A DNA stretch of 64,000 bases from Bradymonas sp963697525 (GTDB lineage: Bacteria; Myxococcota_A; Bradymonadia; Bradymonadales; Bradymonadaceae). The stretch is from contig OY969087.1 of assembly GCA_963697525.1 (NCBI GenBank), positions 496,001 through 560,000 of the forward strand, given 5' to 3'. This document shows, in pieces, positions 19,306 through 28,803 of this stretch. The translations under genes were made by a program, and so were the position numbers. Within the stretch, counting starts at the first letter, position 1. Each line of letters opens with the position of its first letter. The notes under the pieces are model-generated. The model ran no database searches and was not told where the DNA came from. It was given only the letters and a program-made list of their open reading frames with translations.

Positions 19306-22296
19306 TCAGTTGCGGTAGACGTAGGCGTCCTGGGTCGTCTCCATGCCGTCCTCGTCGCGCGCGATGATGGAGATGCGGTTCATCCCTTTGAACAGCGGGA
19401 TGTTGGAGGCGATCTTGGCCTTATTGCCGTCGACCTTGGTGTAATCCATCTTGCGGGTGTGGATGTTGGTGCCGTCTTCGCGGTTGAACACGAAGATGTA
19501 GTAGTCCTTGATGGACGAGTCGTCCTCGACCAGCCCCTTGAGGGGCACCTGGTCTTTGGAGGTCATCATCGTGGCCGGGTCGAGCTCGACCTGCGGGGAC
19601 TGGTACAGGGTGCGCCGGGACACGCCGCTGAGCTTGCCGGAGGCGTGGGCGTCGTAGTCGACCAGCCCTTTTTGGATCCACGCCTTGCGCGCGCCCAGGT
19701 CGACCTTGATCCAGTCGTTGAGCTTGGCGACCACCGGCAGGGTTGCGCCCTTGGTGGCCATGGCGGCGACGTCGGACTTGCTGGTCGCGCCCAGGTACAG
19801 CTTGGCGGGACCGTTTTTGACCTTGGCCAGTCCGCTGGCCTTGGTGACCTTGTCGGCGGCGGCGGCAAACGGCAGCTTGATCTTCTTGTGGACGAAGTCA
19901 CGGAAGACGGTGTCGAAGACGTCGACCTCGACCTCGACGTGATCCTTGTCGGGGATAGCGTTGACCTTGAATTTGAAGTCGGCGCTCTTCTCGCCGCCCT
20001 TCTTGATGGAGTCGATGGTCGCGCGTCCGCTCTCCAGGTAGATGGACTTGCCCGCCAGGCTCTTCAGGTAGACCAGGGTCTTGTTGCTGTCGGCGGCGCC
20101 GACGTTTTTGACCAGGGTGTGGAAGGTGACCTCCTCACCCTTCTGGAGCACGCCGTCGCCGTTGGCGTCTTGCAGCTCATAGGCGAAGGCAAATTGCGGG
20201 CGGTCCAGCCCGACGATGCGCACCGGGCGGTCGACCTTCTGGCCGAAGGTATGCCGGGGGCCGCTGACCTGGAAGGCGACCTGGTCGAAGCGGTTGGGCG
20301 TCTCCTTGGGCATCTCCACGTCCACCGACCAGGTCTTGGTCTGGCCGGGCTTGACCTCACCGAAGAGGAATTCGCGGTCGTCGAGCACGGAGTTGTCGCT
20401 CTTGGAGATGGCCTTGATGCGGTGCAGGGTCTTGGTGCCCTTGTTGGTCAATTTGGCGGTGAAGGTGATCTTGTCGCCGGCCTTGACGGTGTCCTTGGAG
20501 GCCGACGTGCTCACCTGCAGGTCCACCTTGGCGTGGGCGGGGTTGTCCCCGTCGGTCCAGTCGACCTTGAGTTTGTCGAGCTTCTTCTGGATCTGCTTCA
20601 TCTCGCGCTTGGCGATCTTGTCCAGCTCGGGCTGCAGTTGCTTGTACAGCGCGGGGGCCTTCCACTTGGAGCCGGCGCTGGCGAGCAGTTGCTGGGCGAA
20701 TTTGATCTCGAAGTCCTCGTGGAACTCGTTGGGGTTCTGGAAGTCCTGGTCCTCGGGGTTGGCCGGCGCCTCGGTCAGGTAGCGCACGTAGCTGCGCTCG
20801 TCGCTGTTCTTGCGCACCGCCGAGTTGGACAGGTGGCTCTTGAGGTCGCGCTCGCGCAGCACGTTGTCCGACGGGAACATATCGACCTCGCCGTCGTCGA
20901 CGCTCACCGGCACCAGGCGCAGGTCCGGGCTGATGCCCTTGTTCTGGATGGAGATGCCCCCGGGGGTCAGGTACTGGGCGATGGTCAGCTTGAGCGCGGA
21001 GTTGTCGTCGAACTCGTAGAGCACCTGCACCGAGCCCTTGCCGAAGGTGGTGTCGCCGACGATGAGCGCGCGCTTGTTATTCTGCAGCGCCCCGCTGACG
21101 ATCTCGGAGGCCGACGCGCTGCCGGCGTTGACCAGCACCAGGATGGGGTAGTGCGGCTCGGTGCCGCTTTTGGTGGCCACCTTCTTGTCGCGCATGCGGT
21201 TGCCCACGCCCACCGTGCTCACGATGGTGCCGTGGTCCAAAAAGGTGTCGCTGACCTTGATGGCCTGGTCGAGCAGGCCGCCGGGGTTGTCGCGCAAATC
21301 CAGCACCAGCCCCTGCAGGCCGCCCATCTGTTTTTTGAGCTTCTTGAGGTGCTTGACCAGGTCCGGGTAGGTGTTGGCCTGGAAGTTTTTGATGCTGATA
21401 TAGCCGATCTTGTCGGCCAGCGGGTGGCTGTCGACCGACTCGATGTTGATCACCGCGCGGGTGACCCTGAATTTATGCGGCTCGCTCCACGGGCTGCGCG
21501 ACACCCAGAGGTCGACCTTGGTGCCGGGGTCGCCGCGCATCAGGTTGACCGCCTCTTGCAGGTCCATGTTGATGGTGGACTCGTCGCCGATGCGCACGAT
21601 CTTGTCCTTGGCCTTGATGCCCTGCTTGGCCGCGGGGGTGCCCGGGATGGGGCTCATCACGGTCAACTGGCCGTCGCGGATGGAGATGACGATGCCCAGC
21701 CCGCCGAATTTGCCGCCGGTCTGGGTCTGCATCTCCTCGTAGTGGCGCGGCGGCAGCAGCGTGCTGTGGGGGTCGAGCGTGCTCAAAATGCCGTTGATGG
21801 CGGCGTACTCGATCTGGTGGGCGTCCAGGTCGGGGTTTTGGGGCAGGTGCTCCTCGACGAAGCGGAACATCTTCTGCAGCCGGAAGCTCATCTCCCACAG
21901 GCTCTCGATGGGCTTGACCTTGAAGGATTTGGACGCCCCGTTGACCTGGATCTTGATCGCCGTGGGGTGTTGCTTGCCGCCCACGAACGTGACCACCAGC
22001 TCGGTGATCTGGTTTTGGACCTCGTCGAGCGCGGCCACCAACATCTTGTTGGGGTCGACCCGGCTGGGGTCGTAGTAGTTGTCCTTGATGCGCAACAACA
22101 CCCGGTTGAAGATCTTGAGCGCCGACAACTGGTAGTCGCCGTCCTTGCCCTCCGAGGCCGACACCGACGAGTTCTTCAGGTCGAACTGGACCCCCCGGTC
22201 GCTGAATTTGACGCTCAACACAAACGCGATCGTCAGTGCGAGGAAGGCGACTATGAAACGCCCGTGGCGCTTGAGCTTGCCCATCAGATTTTCCAT
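19306..22296 (-). CDS. S41 C-terminal processing protease with PDZ, CARDB-like and SH3-like regions
   Basis: This 996-residue envelope protease starts with a membrane anchor (about residues 14-31). It continues with a PDZ domain (about 190-275) and the S41 catalytic core (about 290-465). The Ser/Lys dyad is Ser395 in GSASASEI and Lys420 in TFGKGS, with the 25-residue spacing of Prc/CtpA. Residues 590-690 and 700-800 look like two Ig-like CARDB segments, 815-880 is SH3-like, and the C-terminus is another beta-sandwich. Such long C-terminal extensions are unusual for S41 enzymes, which are normally 400-700 residues. It probably trims periplasmic or outer-membrane proteins. It is a single-gene unit ending at the shared terminator. 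Confidence 0.9.
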   Translation of the reverse strand: MENLMGKLKRHGRFIVAFLALTIAFVLSVKFSDRGVQFDLKNSSVSASEGKDGDYQLSALKIFNRVLLRIKDNYYDPSRVDPNKMLVAALDEVQNQITELVVTFVGGKQHPTAIKIQVNGASKSFKVKPIESLWEMSFRLQKMFRFVEEHLPQNPDLDAHQIEYAAINGILSTLDPHSTLLPPRHYEEMQTQTGGKFGGLGIVISIRDGQLTVMSPIPGTPAAKQGIKAKDKIVRIGDESTINMDLQEAVNLMRGDPGTKVDLWVSRSPWSEPHKFRVTRAVINIESVDSHPLADKIGYISIKNFQANTYPDLVKHLKKLKKQMGGLQGLVLDLRDNPGGLLDQAIKVSDTFLDHGTIVSTVGVGNRMRDKKVATKSGTEPHYPILVLVNAGSASASEIVSGALQNNKRALIVGDTTFGKGSVQVLYEFDDNSALKLTIAQYLTPGGISIQNKGISPDLRLVPVSVDDGEVDMFPSDNVLRERDLKSHLSNSAVRKNSDERSYVRYLTEAPANPEDQDFQNPNEFHEDFEIKFAQQLLASAGSKWKAPALYKQLQPELDKIAKREMKQIQKKLDKLKVDWTDGDNPAHAKVDLQVSTSASKDTVKAGDKITFTAKLTNKGTKTLHRIKAISKSDNSVLDDREFLFGEVKPGQTKTWSVDVEMPKETPNRFDQVAFQVSGPRHTFGQKVDRPVRIVGLDRPQFAFAYELQDANGDGVLQKGEEVTFHTLVKNVGAADSNKTLVYLKSLAGKSIYLESGRATIDSIKKGGEKSADFKFKVNAIPDKDHVEVEVDVFDTVFRDFVHKKIKLPFAAAADKVTKASGLAKVKNGPAKLYLGATSKSDVAAMATKGATLPVVAKLNDWIKVDLGARKAWIQKGLVDYDAHASGKLSGVSRRTLYQSPQVELDPATMMTSKDQVPLKGLVEDDSSIKDYYIFVFNREDGTNIHTRKMDYTKVDGNKAKIASNIPLFKGMNRISIIARDEDGMETTQDAYVYRN

Positions 22297-22560
22297 GCTT
22301 GGTTTGTACGGTGTATGATCACATCAACAGTCAGCGAGCCGGCCGCATCATCAAGGCCTATCCTTGCGCAGGATGAGCCCCCGAGCAAGCCCTCCCCTTC
22401 GAAGGGCCTCGCTGCCGTGTCCGCAAGATGAACGAAATCACTTCTTTGATTCATTCCCCCCGTTTGCGTTTCTCCACATGACAACACGGCCTGTTCTGTT
22501 GCACAATAGCCGCCGACGTCGATTACCATTGACGCGGTATTATGCCAGGGAGTCGCCGAG

Positions 22561-24027
22561 ATGTCTCGGATGCCCGAGGTCGGCGAGGTCGTCGATGACG
22601 TCTTTCGCATCGAATCCGAGCTCGACCATGGAAATTTCGGGGCGGTCTACCGAGTCCACGATGTACTCGAAGATCGCACACTGGCGCTCAAAGTGCTCAA
22701 GCCCGGGCCTCATGACGAGGACGAGCTGCGCCAGCGCTTCGAGCGCGAGGCCCGCCTGATCTACAGCCTGCGCCACCCGCATGTGCTGCGGGTGTACTAT
22801 TATGGCGAGACCTCCTCGGGCCTTCCCTACATGGCCATGGAGTTCTTGGAGGGCACCGATCTCAAGACTCTGCTGCGTCATCATGGCGCCCTCAACGATC
22901 GCCTGGTCAAGCGTATCACCCTCGAAACTTTGTCTGCTCTTGAAGCTGCCCACGAACTGGGAATCGTCCACCGCGACCTCAAGCCCGCCAATATTTTTCT
23001 GGTCAATGACGGCGGCAAAGGCCACGTCAAAGTCCTGGATTTTGGCTTCGCCAAAGCCCTGGAGGACGACCGCAGCGAAGAGCTGACCGCCGCCAAGACC
23101 CTGGTGGGTACCCCTGCTTATATGTCCCCGGAGCTGGTGCACAAGAAAAATGTGGGCCCGCCCGCCGACATCTACGCCATGGGGCTGATCATGGCCGAGA
23201 TGCTCACCGGCGACAAGGTCGTCCAGATCGAGTCGGTCTACGACACGATCTTGTTCCAGGCCTCCGACAAACCGCTCAAATTGCCCCCGCCGGTGCGCGA
23301 ATCCATCTTTGCCGACATCATCGAGCGCGCCGTCGTCAAGGACGTCACCCAGCGCTACCAGACGCCCACCGACATGGTGCTCGACTTGGAGGCGCTGGAT
23401 CTGGGCGGCGAGCGCGGCCCGTCGTCGACCGACAACGCCGCCGTGCCCAACGAATTTGGCAAGGCCGACGAAGAGGCGATGACCACCCCGCACTCGCTGG
23501 GGCTGCCGTCGATGCACGAGGTCGACCACGCCCTGGCCAACGACGGCGGCCAGCGGCTGGGCCCCGGGGCCGCCTCCATCGACCCGTTCGCCGATTTTCC
23601 GGCTTACGAGGAGTCCGGGCCGGTCGACACCGCCACCACCAACCAGCGCAACGCCTACGAGGTCGCCCCCGACGACGACACCCTGGCCACCACCAGCCGG
23701 CGCTCGGGCTGGGAGGTCGCCCCCATCGACCAGAGCTCACCGACCATCGAGCAGCCCTCGAATACCGGCTCGTTCGCCGAGCCGCTGGTCGACACCGGCT
23801 TCGGCGAGCCCACCATCGACGAGCACCCCACAACCGAGTTCAACCGCGACACCCACGCCCCGCCGTTCAACTTCGGCCCCGCCCACGACCAGCTCGACCT
23901 GGCCGGCGAGCGGCCGACCTCCTCGGCCGATCAGGCCAAAGGATCGAGCGTGCTCAAGGAAATCTTGCTGGGCCTGGTCATCGGCGGGGTGATCTTGGGG
24001 GTGTTTTTGTGGATGTTGCAGAAGTAG
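22561..24027 (+). CDS. Hanks-type Ser/Thr protein kinase, tail-anchored
   Basis: This 488-residue kinase has the ATP-binding glycine loop near residues 22-30, catalytic Lys44 (LALKVLK), the HRDLKPAN loop (137-144) and the DFG metal motif (160-162). All are intact, so it should be active. Residues 280-465 are a disordered Asp/Ser/Thr/Pro linker. A single membrane helix ends the protein, which places the kinase domain in the cytoplasm. The activation segment includes VGTPAYMSPE. FHA proteins at 3732 and 37169 are plausible readers of its phosphothreonines, though this is an inference. It is divergent from the S41 protease across 264 bp. Confidence 0.94.
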   Translation: MSRMPEVGEVVDDVFRIESELDHGNFGAVYRVHDVLEDRTLALKVLKPGPHDEDELRQRFEREARLIYSLRHPHVLRVYYYGETSSGLPYMAMEFLEGTDLKTLLRHHGALNDRLVKRITLETLSALEAAHELGIVHRDLKPANIFLVNDGGKGHVKVLDFGFAKALEDDRSEELTAAKTLVGTPAYMSPELVHKKNVGPPADIYAMGLIMAEMLTGDKVVQIESVYDTILFQASDKPLKLPPPVRESIFADIIERAVVKDVTQRYQTPTDMVLDLEALDLGGERGPSSTDNAAVPNEFGKADEEAMTTPHSLGLPSMHEVDHALANDGGQRLGPGAASIDPFADFPAYEESGPVDTATTNQRNAYEVAPDDDTLATTSRRSGWEVAPIDQSSPTIEQPSNTGSFAEPLVDTGFGEPTIDEHPTTEFNRDTHAPPFNFGPAHDQLDLAGERPTSSADQAKGSSVLKEILLGLVIGGVILGVFLWMLQK

Positions 24028-24033
24028 AGCAAG

Positions 24034-24312
24034 CTACCGCGTCACATTGTCGCTGCGATACAGCGTCTCGAAGGGATAGCGCGCCACCATCTGGCGCAGC
24101 TCGTCGTAGCCCACGCCCTCGAAGGTCTGCCGGACGACCTCGCCGTCGCGCTGGGCGGTGAAGGTCACCCGGGTGACCCGGCCGACCGTGTAGCCGGACT
24201 CGTTCTCGGGCACGGGTCGGGTCTCGTCGATCCAGCGCACCACCAGGCGTTCGACGCCGGCGGCGTCGAGCTCGTCGAGGAAGCTCTCGAGTTTGTCGAT
24301 CTCCTCGCTCAA
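24034..24312 (-). CDS. Small hypothetical protein coupled to hutI
   Basis: This 92-residue acidic protein has a mixed helix-strand pattern (LESFLDELDAAG, then strands VERLVVRWIDE and VTRVTFTAQRDGE). I do not recognise a family. The start is TTG at 24312, which overlaps the TGA of hutI by two bases (TTGA), and AGGAG lies just upstream, so translation is probably coupled to hutI. Co-expression with the histidine pathway suggests an accessory role, but nothing in the sequence shows what it is. Confidence 0.6.
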   Translation of the reverse strand: MSEEIDKLESFLDELDAAGVERLVVRWIDETRPVPENESGYTVGRVTRVTFTAQRDGEVVRQTFEGVGYDELRQMVARYPFETLYRSDNVTR

Positions 24313-25598
24313 ACCAGCTCCTGGTCAGTCCAGTAGGCAAATTCGCCGTTTTGAACCACGCCGCTGACGTGGCTGGTGCCGAAGTGATAGGGCACGTAAT
24401 TCATCGACGGCACGCTCAGAAGCGTCAAATCGGCCGTCTGGCCCACGCGGATGCGGCCGATGTCGTCGCGCCGAAGCGCCTTGGCCGCCCCCACGGTCAC
24501 CGCGCGCAGCGCCTCGCCGGGGGTCATCTTGTACAGGGTGCACGCCAGGGTGAGCATCATGCCCAGGTCCTGGGTCATGGCGCTGCCGGGGTTGAAGTCG
24601 GTGGCCACGGCGACCTCGCAGCCGGCGTCGAGCAGCTTGCGGGCGGGCGCCAGGTGGTCGGTGGTGCCCAAAAACAGGTTGACCGCGGGCATGAGCACGC
24701 CCACCACGCCGGCGGCGGCCATCTGGGCGATGGCCTCGTCGCCGGTATGCTCGAGGTGATCGGCGCTGGCTGCGCCGATCTCGGCGGCCAGGCCGGCCGC
24801 GCCCGCGTCGGTGATCTCGTCGGCGTGGATGCGCGCGATCAGCCCGTGCTCCTGGCCGGTCTGGAGGACGCGCCGTGCCTCGTCGACCGTAAACGCGCCC
24901 CGGTCGCAAAACACGTCGCAATATTGGGCGAGGTGGTGCTCGGCGACCTGTGGGATCATCTCCTCGCAGACCAGCTCGACGTACTCGCCGCGCCGGTCGG
25001 CGTACTCGCGCGGCACGGCGTGCGCCCCCAAAAAGCAGGGAACGAGCTCACAGGGCACCTCGCGCTCGCTGACCAACTTGATGGCCTTGAGCGCCTTGAG
25101 CTCGTCGCTGGGCGTCAGCCCATAGCCACTTTTGACCTCCAGGGTGGTCACGCCCACGCGCACCGAGTCGAAGACTCGCTCGAAGAGCAAATCGGCGAGC
25201 TGCTGGGTGCTCGCCTGGCGAAATTGGTCCACCGAGTTGAGGATGCCGCCGCCGGCCTCCAAGATCTCCACATACGGCCGCCCCGCGTTGCGCAGGACGA
25301 ACTCGTCGGCGCGCTCGCCGGCAAAGACGGCGTGGGTGTGGCAGTCGATCCAGCCGGGGGTGACCAGCTCGGCGTCGATGGTCGGCGCCTGCTTGGCCGC
25401 CTCGGGTCGCTCGCCAAACGCGCCGAACCAGGCGATCTCGCCGTCCTCGACGAAGACCCCGGCGTCGTCGACGGCGCCGGTGATGGCCCGGTCGCGCGCG
25501 GCCAGGTCGCCCTGCGGGTCGTACGAGCGCAGCTCGTCGGCCTGATCGGGCATGGTCAGCAGTTGCGCAGCGTGGATGGTGAAGGTTTTTGGGTTCAT
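24309..25598 (-). CDS. hutI: Imidazolonepropionase
   Basis: This 429-residue amidohydrolase opens the ring of imidazolone-5-propionate to N-formimino-L-glutamate, the third step of histidine degradation. Metal-site motifs are DCHTHAVF (first HxH), the mid-protein HADEI and ATDFNPGSA near the C-terminus. The stretch EAGGGILNSV is diagnostic for HutI. The start at ATG 25598 has GAGGAA upstream. The gene begins 4 bp after the hutU stop and is followed by a coupled small gene. Histidine ammonia-lyase (hutH) is not in this window. Confidence 0.95.
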   Translation of the reverse strand: MNPKTFTIHAAQLLTMPDQADELRSYDPQGDLAARDRAITGAVDDAGVFVEDGEIAWFGAFGERPEAAKQAPTIDAELVTPGWIDCHTHAVFAGERADEFVLRNAGRPYVEILEAGGGILNSVDQFRQASTQQLADLLFERVFDSVRVGVTTLEVKSGYGLTPSDELKALKAIKLVSEREVPCELVPCFLGAHAVPREYADRRGEYVELVCEEMIPQVAEHHLAQYCDVFCDRGAFTVDEARRVLQTGQEHGLIARIHADEITDAGAAGLAAEIGAASADHLEHTGDEAIAQMAAAGVVGVLMPAVNLFLGTTDHLAPARKLLDAGCEVAVATDFNPGSAMTQDLGMMLTLACTLYKMTPGEALRAVTVGAAKALRRDDIGRIRVGQTADLTLLSVPSMNYVPYHFGTSHVSGVVQNGEFAYWTDQELV

Positions 25599-25602
25599 GG
25601 TG

Positions 25603-27261
25603 CTATTCCTCGAGGTGCGGCACCCGCACCCCGTGCTCCTTGGCAAAGTCGATCGCCTTATCGTAGCCGGCGTCGGCGTGGCGGATGATCCCCATGCCGG
25701 GGTCGGTCGTCAGCACGCGCTCGAGGCGCTCGGCGGCGGCGTCGGTGCCGTCGGCGACGATGACCTGGCCGGCGTGCAGGCTGTAGCCCATGCCCACGCC
25801 GCCGCCGTGGTGGAAGCTGACCCAACTGGCGCCGCCCACGGCGTTGAGCATGGCGTTGAGGATCGGCCAATCGGCGATGGCGTCGCTGCCGTCCTTCATC
25901 CCCTCGGTCTCGCGGTTGGGGCTGGCGACGCTGCCGCAGTCGAGGTGGTCGCGGCCGATGACGATGGGCGCGGAGATCTCGCCATTTTTGACCAACTCGT
26001 TGAACTTCAGGCCGGCCTTGGCCCGCTCGCCATAACCCAACCAGCAGATGCGCGAGGGAAGTCCCTGGAAGTGCACCTTCTCCTGGGCCATGTCCAGCCA
26101 GCGCATCAGGTGCTCCTTTTCGGGGAACAGCTCGCGGATGGCCCGGTCGGTGCGGTAGATATCCTCGGGATCGCCCGACAGCGCCGCCCAGCGAAACGGG
26201 CCCTGGCCTTCACAGAACAAGGGCCGAATGTAGGCGGGCACGAAGCCCGGGAAGTCAAAGGCGCGCTCGAAGCCGTTGTCCAGGGCGACCTGGCGGATGT
26301 TGTTGCCGTAGTCGAAGACCACCGCGCCGGCGTCCTGGAAGGCGACCATGGTCTCGACGTGGCGAGTGATGCTGTCGTAGGCCTCCTCGAGGTAGGTCGA
26401 CGGGTCGCTCTCGCGCAGCGAGGCGGCCTCGTCGAGGCTAAATCCCGCCGGGATATAGCCGTTCAACGGGTCGTGGGCGGCGGTCTGGTCGGTGACCACG
26501 TCGGGGACGATGCCGCGTTCGAAGATCTCGGGGAGCACCTCGGCGGCGTTTCCCACCAGACCCACGCTCAACGCCTCGCCGCTTTTCTTGGCGGCGAGCA
26601 CCCACTCGAGGGCCTCGTCGAGGTCGTCGGTCATCTTGTCGCAATAGCCCTTGTCGATGCGCCGCTGGATGCGCTTGGGGTCGACCTCCACGCCCAAAAA
26701 CGCCGCCCCGTTGAACGTCGCCGCCAGCGGCTGCGCGCCGCCCATGCCGCCCAGGCCGGCGGTGAGCACGAAGCGCCCGTGCAGGTCGCTGCCGAAATGC
26801 TTCTTGGCCGCGGCCGCGAACGTCTCGTAGGTGCCCTGCAAGATGCCCTGGGTGCCGATGTAGATCCAACTGCCGGCCGTCATCTGGCCGAACATGATCA
26901 GCCCCTTTTTGTCCAGCTCGTTGAAGTGCTCCCAGTTGGCCCACTTGCCCACCAGGTTGGAGTTGGCCAGGAGCACGCGCGGGGCGTTGACGTGGGTCTT
27001 GAACACCCCCACGGCCTTGCCCGACTGCACCAGCAGCGTCTCGTCGTCCTCCAGGCGCTCGAGCTCACGCACGATATGCTCGAAGCAATCCCAGTTGCGC
27101 GCCGCCTTGCCGGTGCCGCCGTAGACCACCAGATGCTCCGGGTCCTCGGCGACCTCGGGGTCGAGGTTGTTCATGAGCATGCGCAGCGCGGCTTCCTGAA
27201 TCCAGCCCTTGCAGCGAAGCTCGGTGCCGTGGGGAGCTTTGATAGTGCGTGGTTTCGTCAT
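25603..27261 (-). CDS. hutU: Urocanate hydratase
   Basis: This 552-residue NAD-dependent enzyme converts urocanate to imidazolone-propionate, the second step of histidine degradation. The length matches the family (about 555 residues). The glycine-rich NAD region GLGGMGGAQPLAA, the opening VYGGTGKAARNW and the C-terminal SWVSFHHGGGVGMGYS are characteristic. The frame extends to 27312, but the ATG at 27261 matches the family start. It leads a hutU-hutI unit with 4 bp between the genes. Confidence 0.96.
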   Translation of the reverse strand: MTKPRTIKAPHGTELRCKGWIQEAALRMLMNNLDPEVAEDPEHLVVYGGTGKAARNWDCFEHIVRELERLEDDETLLVQSGKAVGVFKTHVNAPRVLLANSNLVGKWANWEHFNELDKKGLIMFGQMTAGSWIYIGTQGILQGTYETFAAAAKKHFGSDLHGRFVLTAGLGGMGGAQPLAATFNGAAFLGVEVDPKRIQRRIDKGYCDKMTDDLDEALEWVLAAKKSGEALSVGLVGNAAEVLPEIFERGIVPDVVTDQTAAHDPLNGYIPAGFSLDEAASLRESDPSTYLEEAYDSITRHVETMVAFQDAGAVVFDYGNNIRQVALDNGFERAFDFPGFVPAYIRPLFCEGQGPFRWAALSGDPEDIYRTDRAIRELFPEKEHLMRWLDMAQEKVHFQGLPSRICWLGYGERAKAGLKFNELVKNGEISAPIVIGRDHLDCGSVASPNRETEGMKDGSDAIADWPILNAMLNAVGGASWVSFHHGGGVGMGYSLHAGQVIVADGTDAAAERLERVLTTDPGMGIIRHADAGYDKAIDFAKEHGVRVPHLEE

Positions 27262-27312
27262 GATCAGGTCTCGGATTTGTTGGTGGTTGGCTTTTGTGGC
27301 AAGCCCATCCAT

Positions 27313-28491
27313 TTATTCATCCTGAAACGTATACTTCATATTCACGTTCACCGTGCCCGTGCCGCCGGTGGCCTTGGGGAAATCCCCGTGCTTCAAGACC
27401 TTTTTCGCGCAGCTCTCGACCTTCTTGTCGTGAATGCCCGAGTGCAGCATGTCGATGCGGGTGACCTTGCCCTTGTCGTTGACGTTGACGGTCAACAGGA
27501 GCTGGCCGGTGCCGGTGAACTGGTTGTGGCGCACGCGGCTGGCGTAGCACTTCGACAGCTTGTCCTGCAGGCCGTTGACGACCTTCTGGGCCTTGTCGGT
27601 GTCCTTGAAGTTGTTGGCGTATACGCTGTTGAGCTTGGCGAAGGGCTTGCGTTTATACTTGTGGGTGGACGCCGGGTACTTCTTGAACGTCTTGCCGTCG
27701 GCGGCGATGACGTAGATGGACTTCTTGGTCACGGCCACGGTCTCTTTTTTGCCGTCGCCGTCGAGGTCTTTGACGAGGCCGGCCTCGAGATCCCCGTCGA
27801 GCTTGACCTTGGCGACCGCCTTTTTGAGCGCGTCGTCGGTCGGCGCGGGGGTGGCCTCGTCGAGGTCGACGGCGCCCTCGGGGATCTCGGGGGCGTCGAG
27901 GTCTTTGGCGGTGACCTGACCGCTGGAGTCGACGCGCGCCCAGTGGCTGCTGCCGTGGAATTTGCACTCCAGGTCGGCCTTCAGGTCGCCGTTGTGGTCG
28001 CCGGCGCGGCAGTAGTCGATGCGCCGGCCCAGCGACAGCTCCCAGACGAATTGGCCGTCGTAGGTGTACACCTTCATCGACTTGCGGTTGTTGCAGAACA
28101 CATCGAGCTTATCGTCGGCGACGAAGTCGGCCACGATGGTCTGGTCGCAGCCCTTCTCGAGCTGCCACCACGGGTCGCTGTTGGTATGCAGCACGAAGGT
28201 GGGCTTGCCGGCGCCGACGACCTCGTAGCTGCCGTCTTTGTCCAGGTCGACCAGGTAGACGTGCTTGGAGTTTTTGCCGTCGTTGTGCTCGTGCCAGGAA
28301 TAGACTCGGTGCGGGCGCTTCTTGTTGGTGATGAAGATCAACCCGCTGTCGGTGGTCACCAGCACGGGCATCTCGCTGTCCGGCCAGTCGTAGACCTTGG
28401 CCTTGGAGCCTTTGGCCGAGGCGGTGCTGGCCAGGGCCATCGAGCTGAGAATCAACGAGCAGATCAGAGCCATTCGAGTGGAGTGTTTCAT
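27313..28491 (-). CDS. Secreted protein with FG-GAP/VCBS-like repeats and AgmX/PglI-type C-terminus
   Basis: This 392-residue protein has a clear signal peptide (residues 1-26, cut after ASTASA). Residues 30-270 hold several short acidic repeats of the form DLDKDGSYEVV, DHNGDLKADLEC and DLDGDGKKETV, resembling calcium-binding FG-GAP/VCBS propeller blades. The last 90 residues (LSKCYASRV..., GQLLLTVNVNDKGKVTRI, VLKHGDFPKATGG) match the AgmX/PglI C-terminal domain common in myxobacterial motility and envelope proteins. It sits 51 bp upstream of hutU in the same direction, but a functional tie to histidine breakdown seems unlikely. Confidence 0.75.
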   Translation of the reverse strand: MKHSTRMALICSLILSSMALASTASAKGSKAKVYDWPDSEMPVLVTTDSGLIFITNKKRPHRVYSWHEHNDGKNSKHVYLVDLDKDGSYEVVGAGKPTFVLHTNSDPWWQLEKGCDQTIVADFVADDKLDVFCNNRKSMKVYTYDGQFVWELSLGRRIDYCRAGDHNGDLKADLECKFHGSSHWARVDSSGQVTAKDLDAPEIPEGAVDLDEATPAPTDDALKKAVAKVKLDGDLEAGLVKDLDGDGKKETVAVTKKSIYVIAADGKTFKKYPASTHKYKRKPFAKLNSVYANNFKDTDKAQKVVNGLQDKLSKCYASRVRHNQFTGTGQLLLTVNVNDKGKVTRIDMLHSGIHDKKVESCAKKVLKHGDFPKATGGTGTVNVNMKYTFQDE

Positions 28492-28803
28492 AGTTCGTAC
28501 TCCCGGGGCGTGCAGCGCCGCAAAACGTGTGGAAACAACAGATTTGCTGGCTTATGGAGTAGCGAGTTGGCACGATTGCGTCAATGCGAGGACGCTCCCC
28601 GGACTGAAGTCCGAGGCTATTTGGGGAACAGCGTACGGATTTGAGGGTTGGCCCCACGATACGACTGATAAGACTGAGGCCTAACTTGCAATGAAACCGA
28701 CCCCGGTGGTAATTCAGCCTACGATGGGCGCATGGCCCGCTCGCCGACCGTTGTCCGACCGGAAAACCCGCGGCAAGCGCTGGGATCCGAGCACTAGGAC
28801 CCG
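28492..28803. other. Divergent 312 bp intergenic region with REP-like hairpin
   Basis: It contains the REP-like hairpin CCCCGGAC-TGAA-GTCCGAGG (28597-28616) followed by CTATTTGGGGAA, the same family as 5546 and 39133. Otherwise it should hold the promoters of two divergent envelope genes, which I could not place with confidence. Confidence 0.6.

Noticed and set aside
19459..28644. Antisense frames of about 1,000 codons opposite the S41 protease, hutI, hutU and the AgmX-type gene
   Set aside because: The other strand holds well-known families with intact motifs; the antisense frames have no recognisable sequence and cross gene borders.
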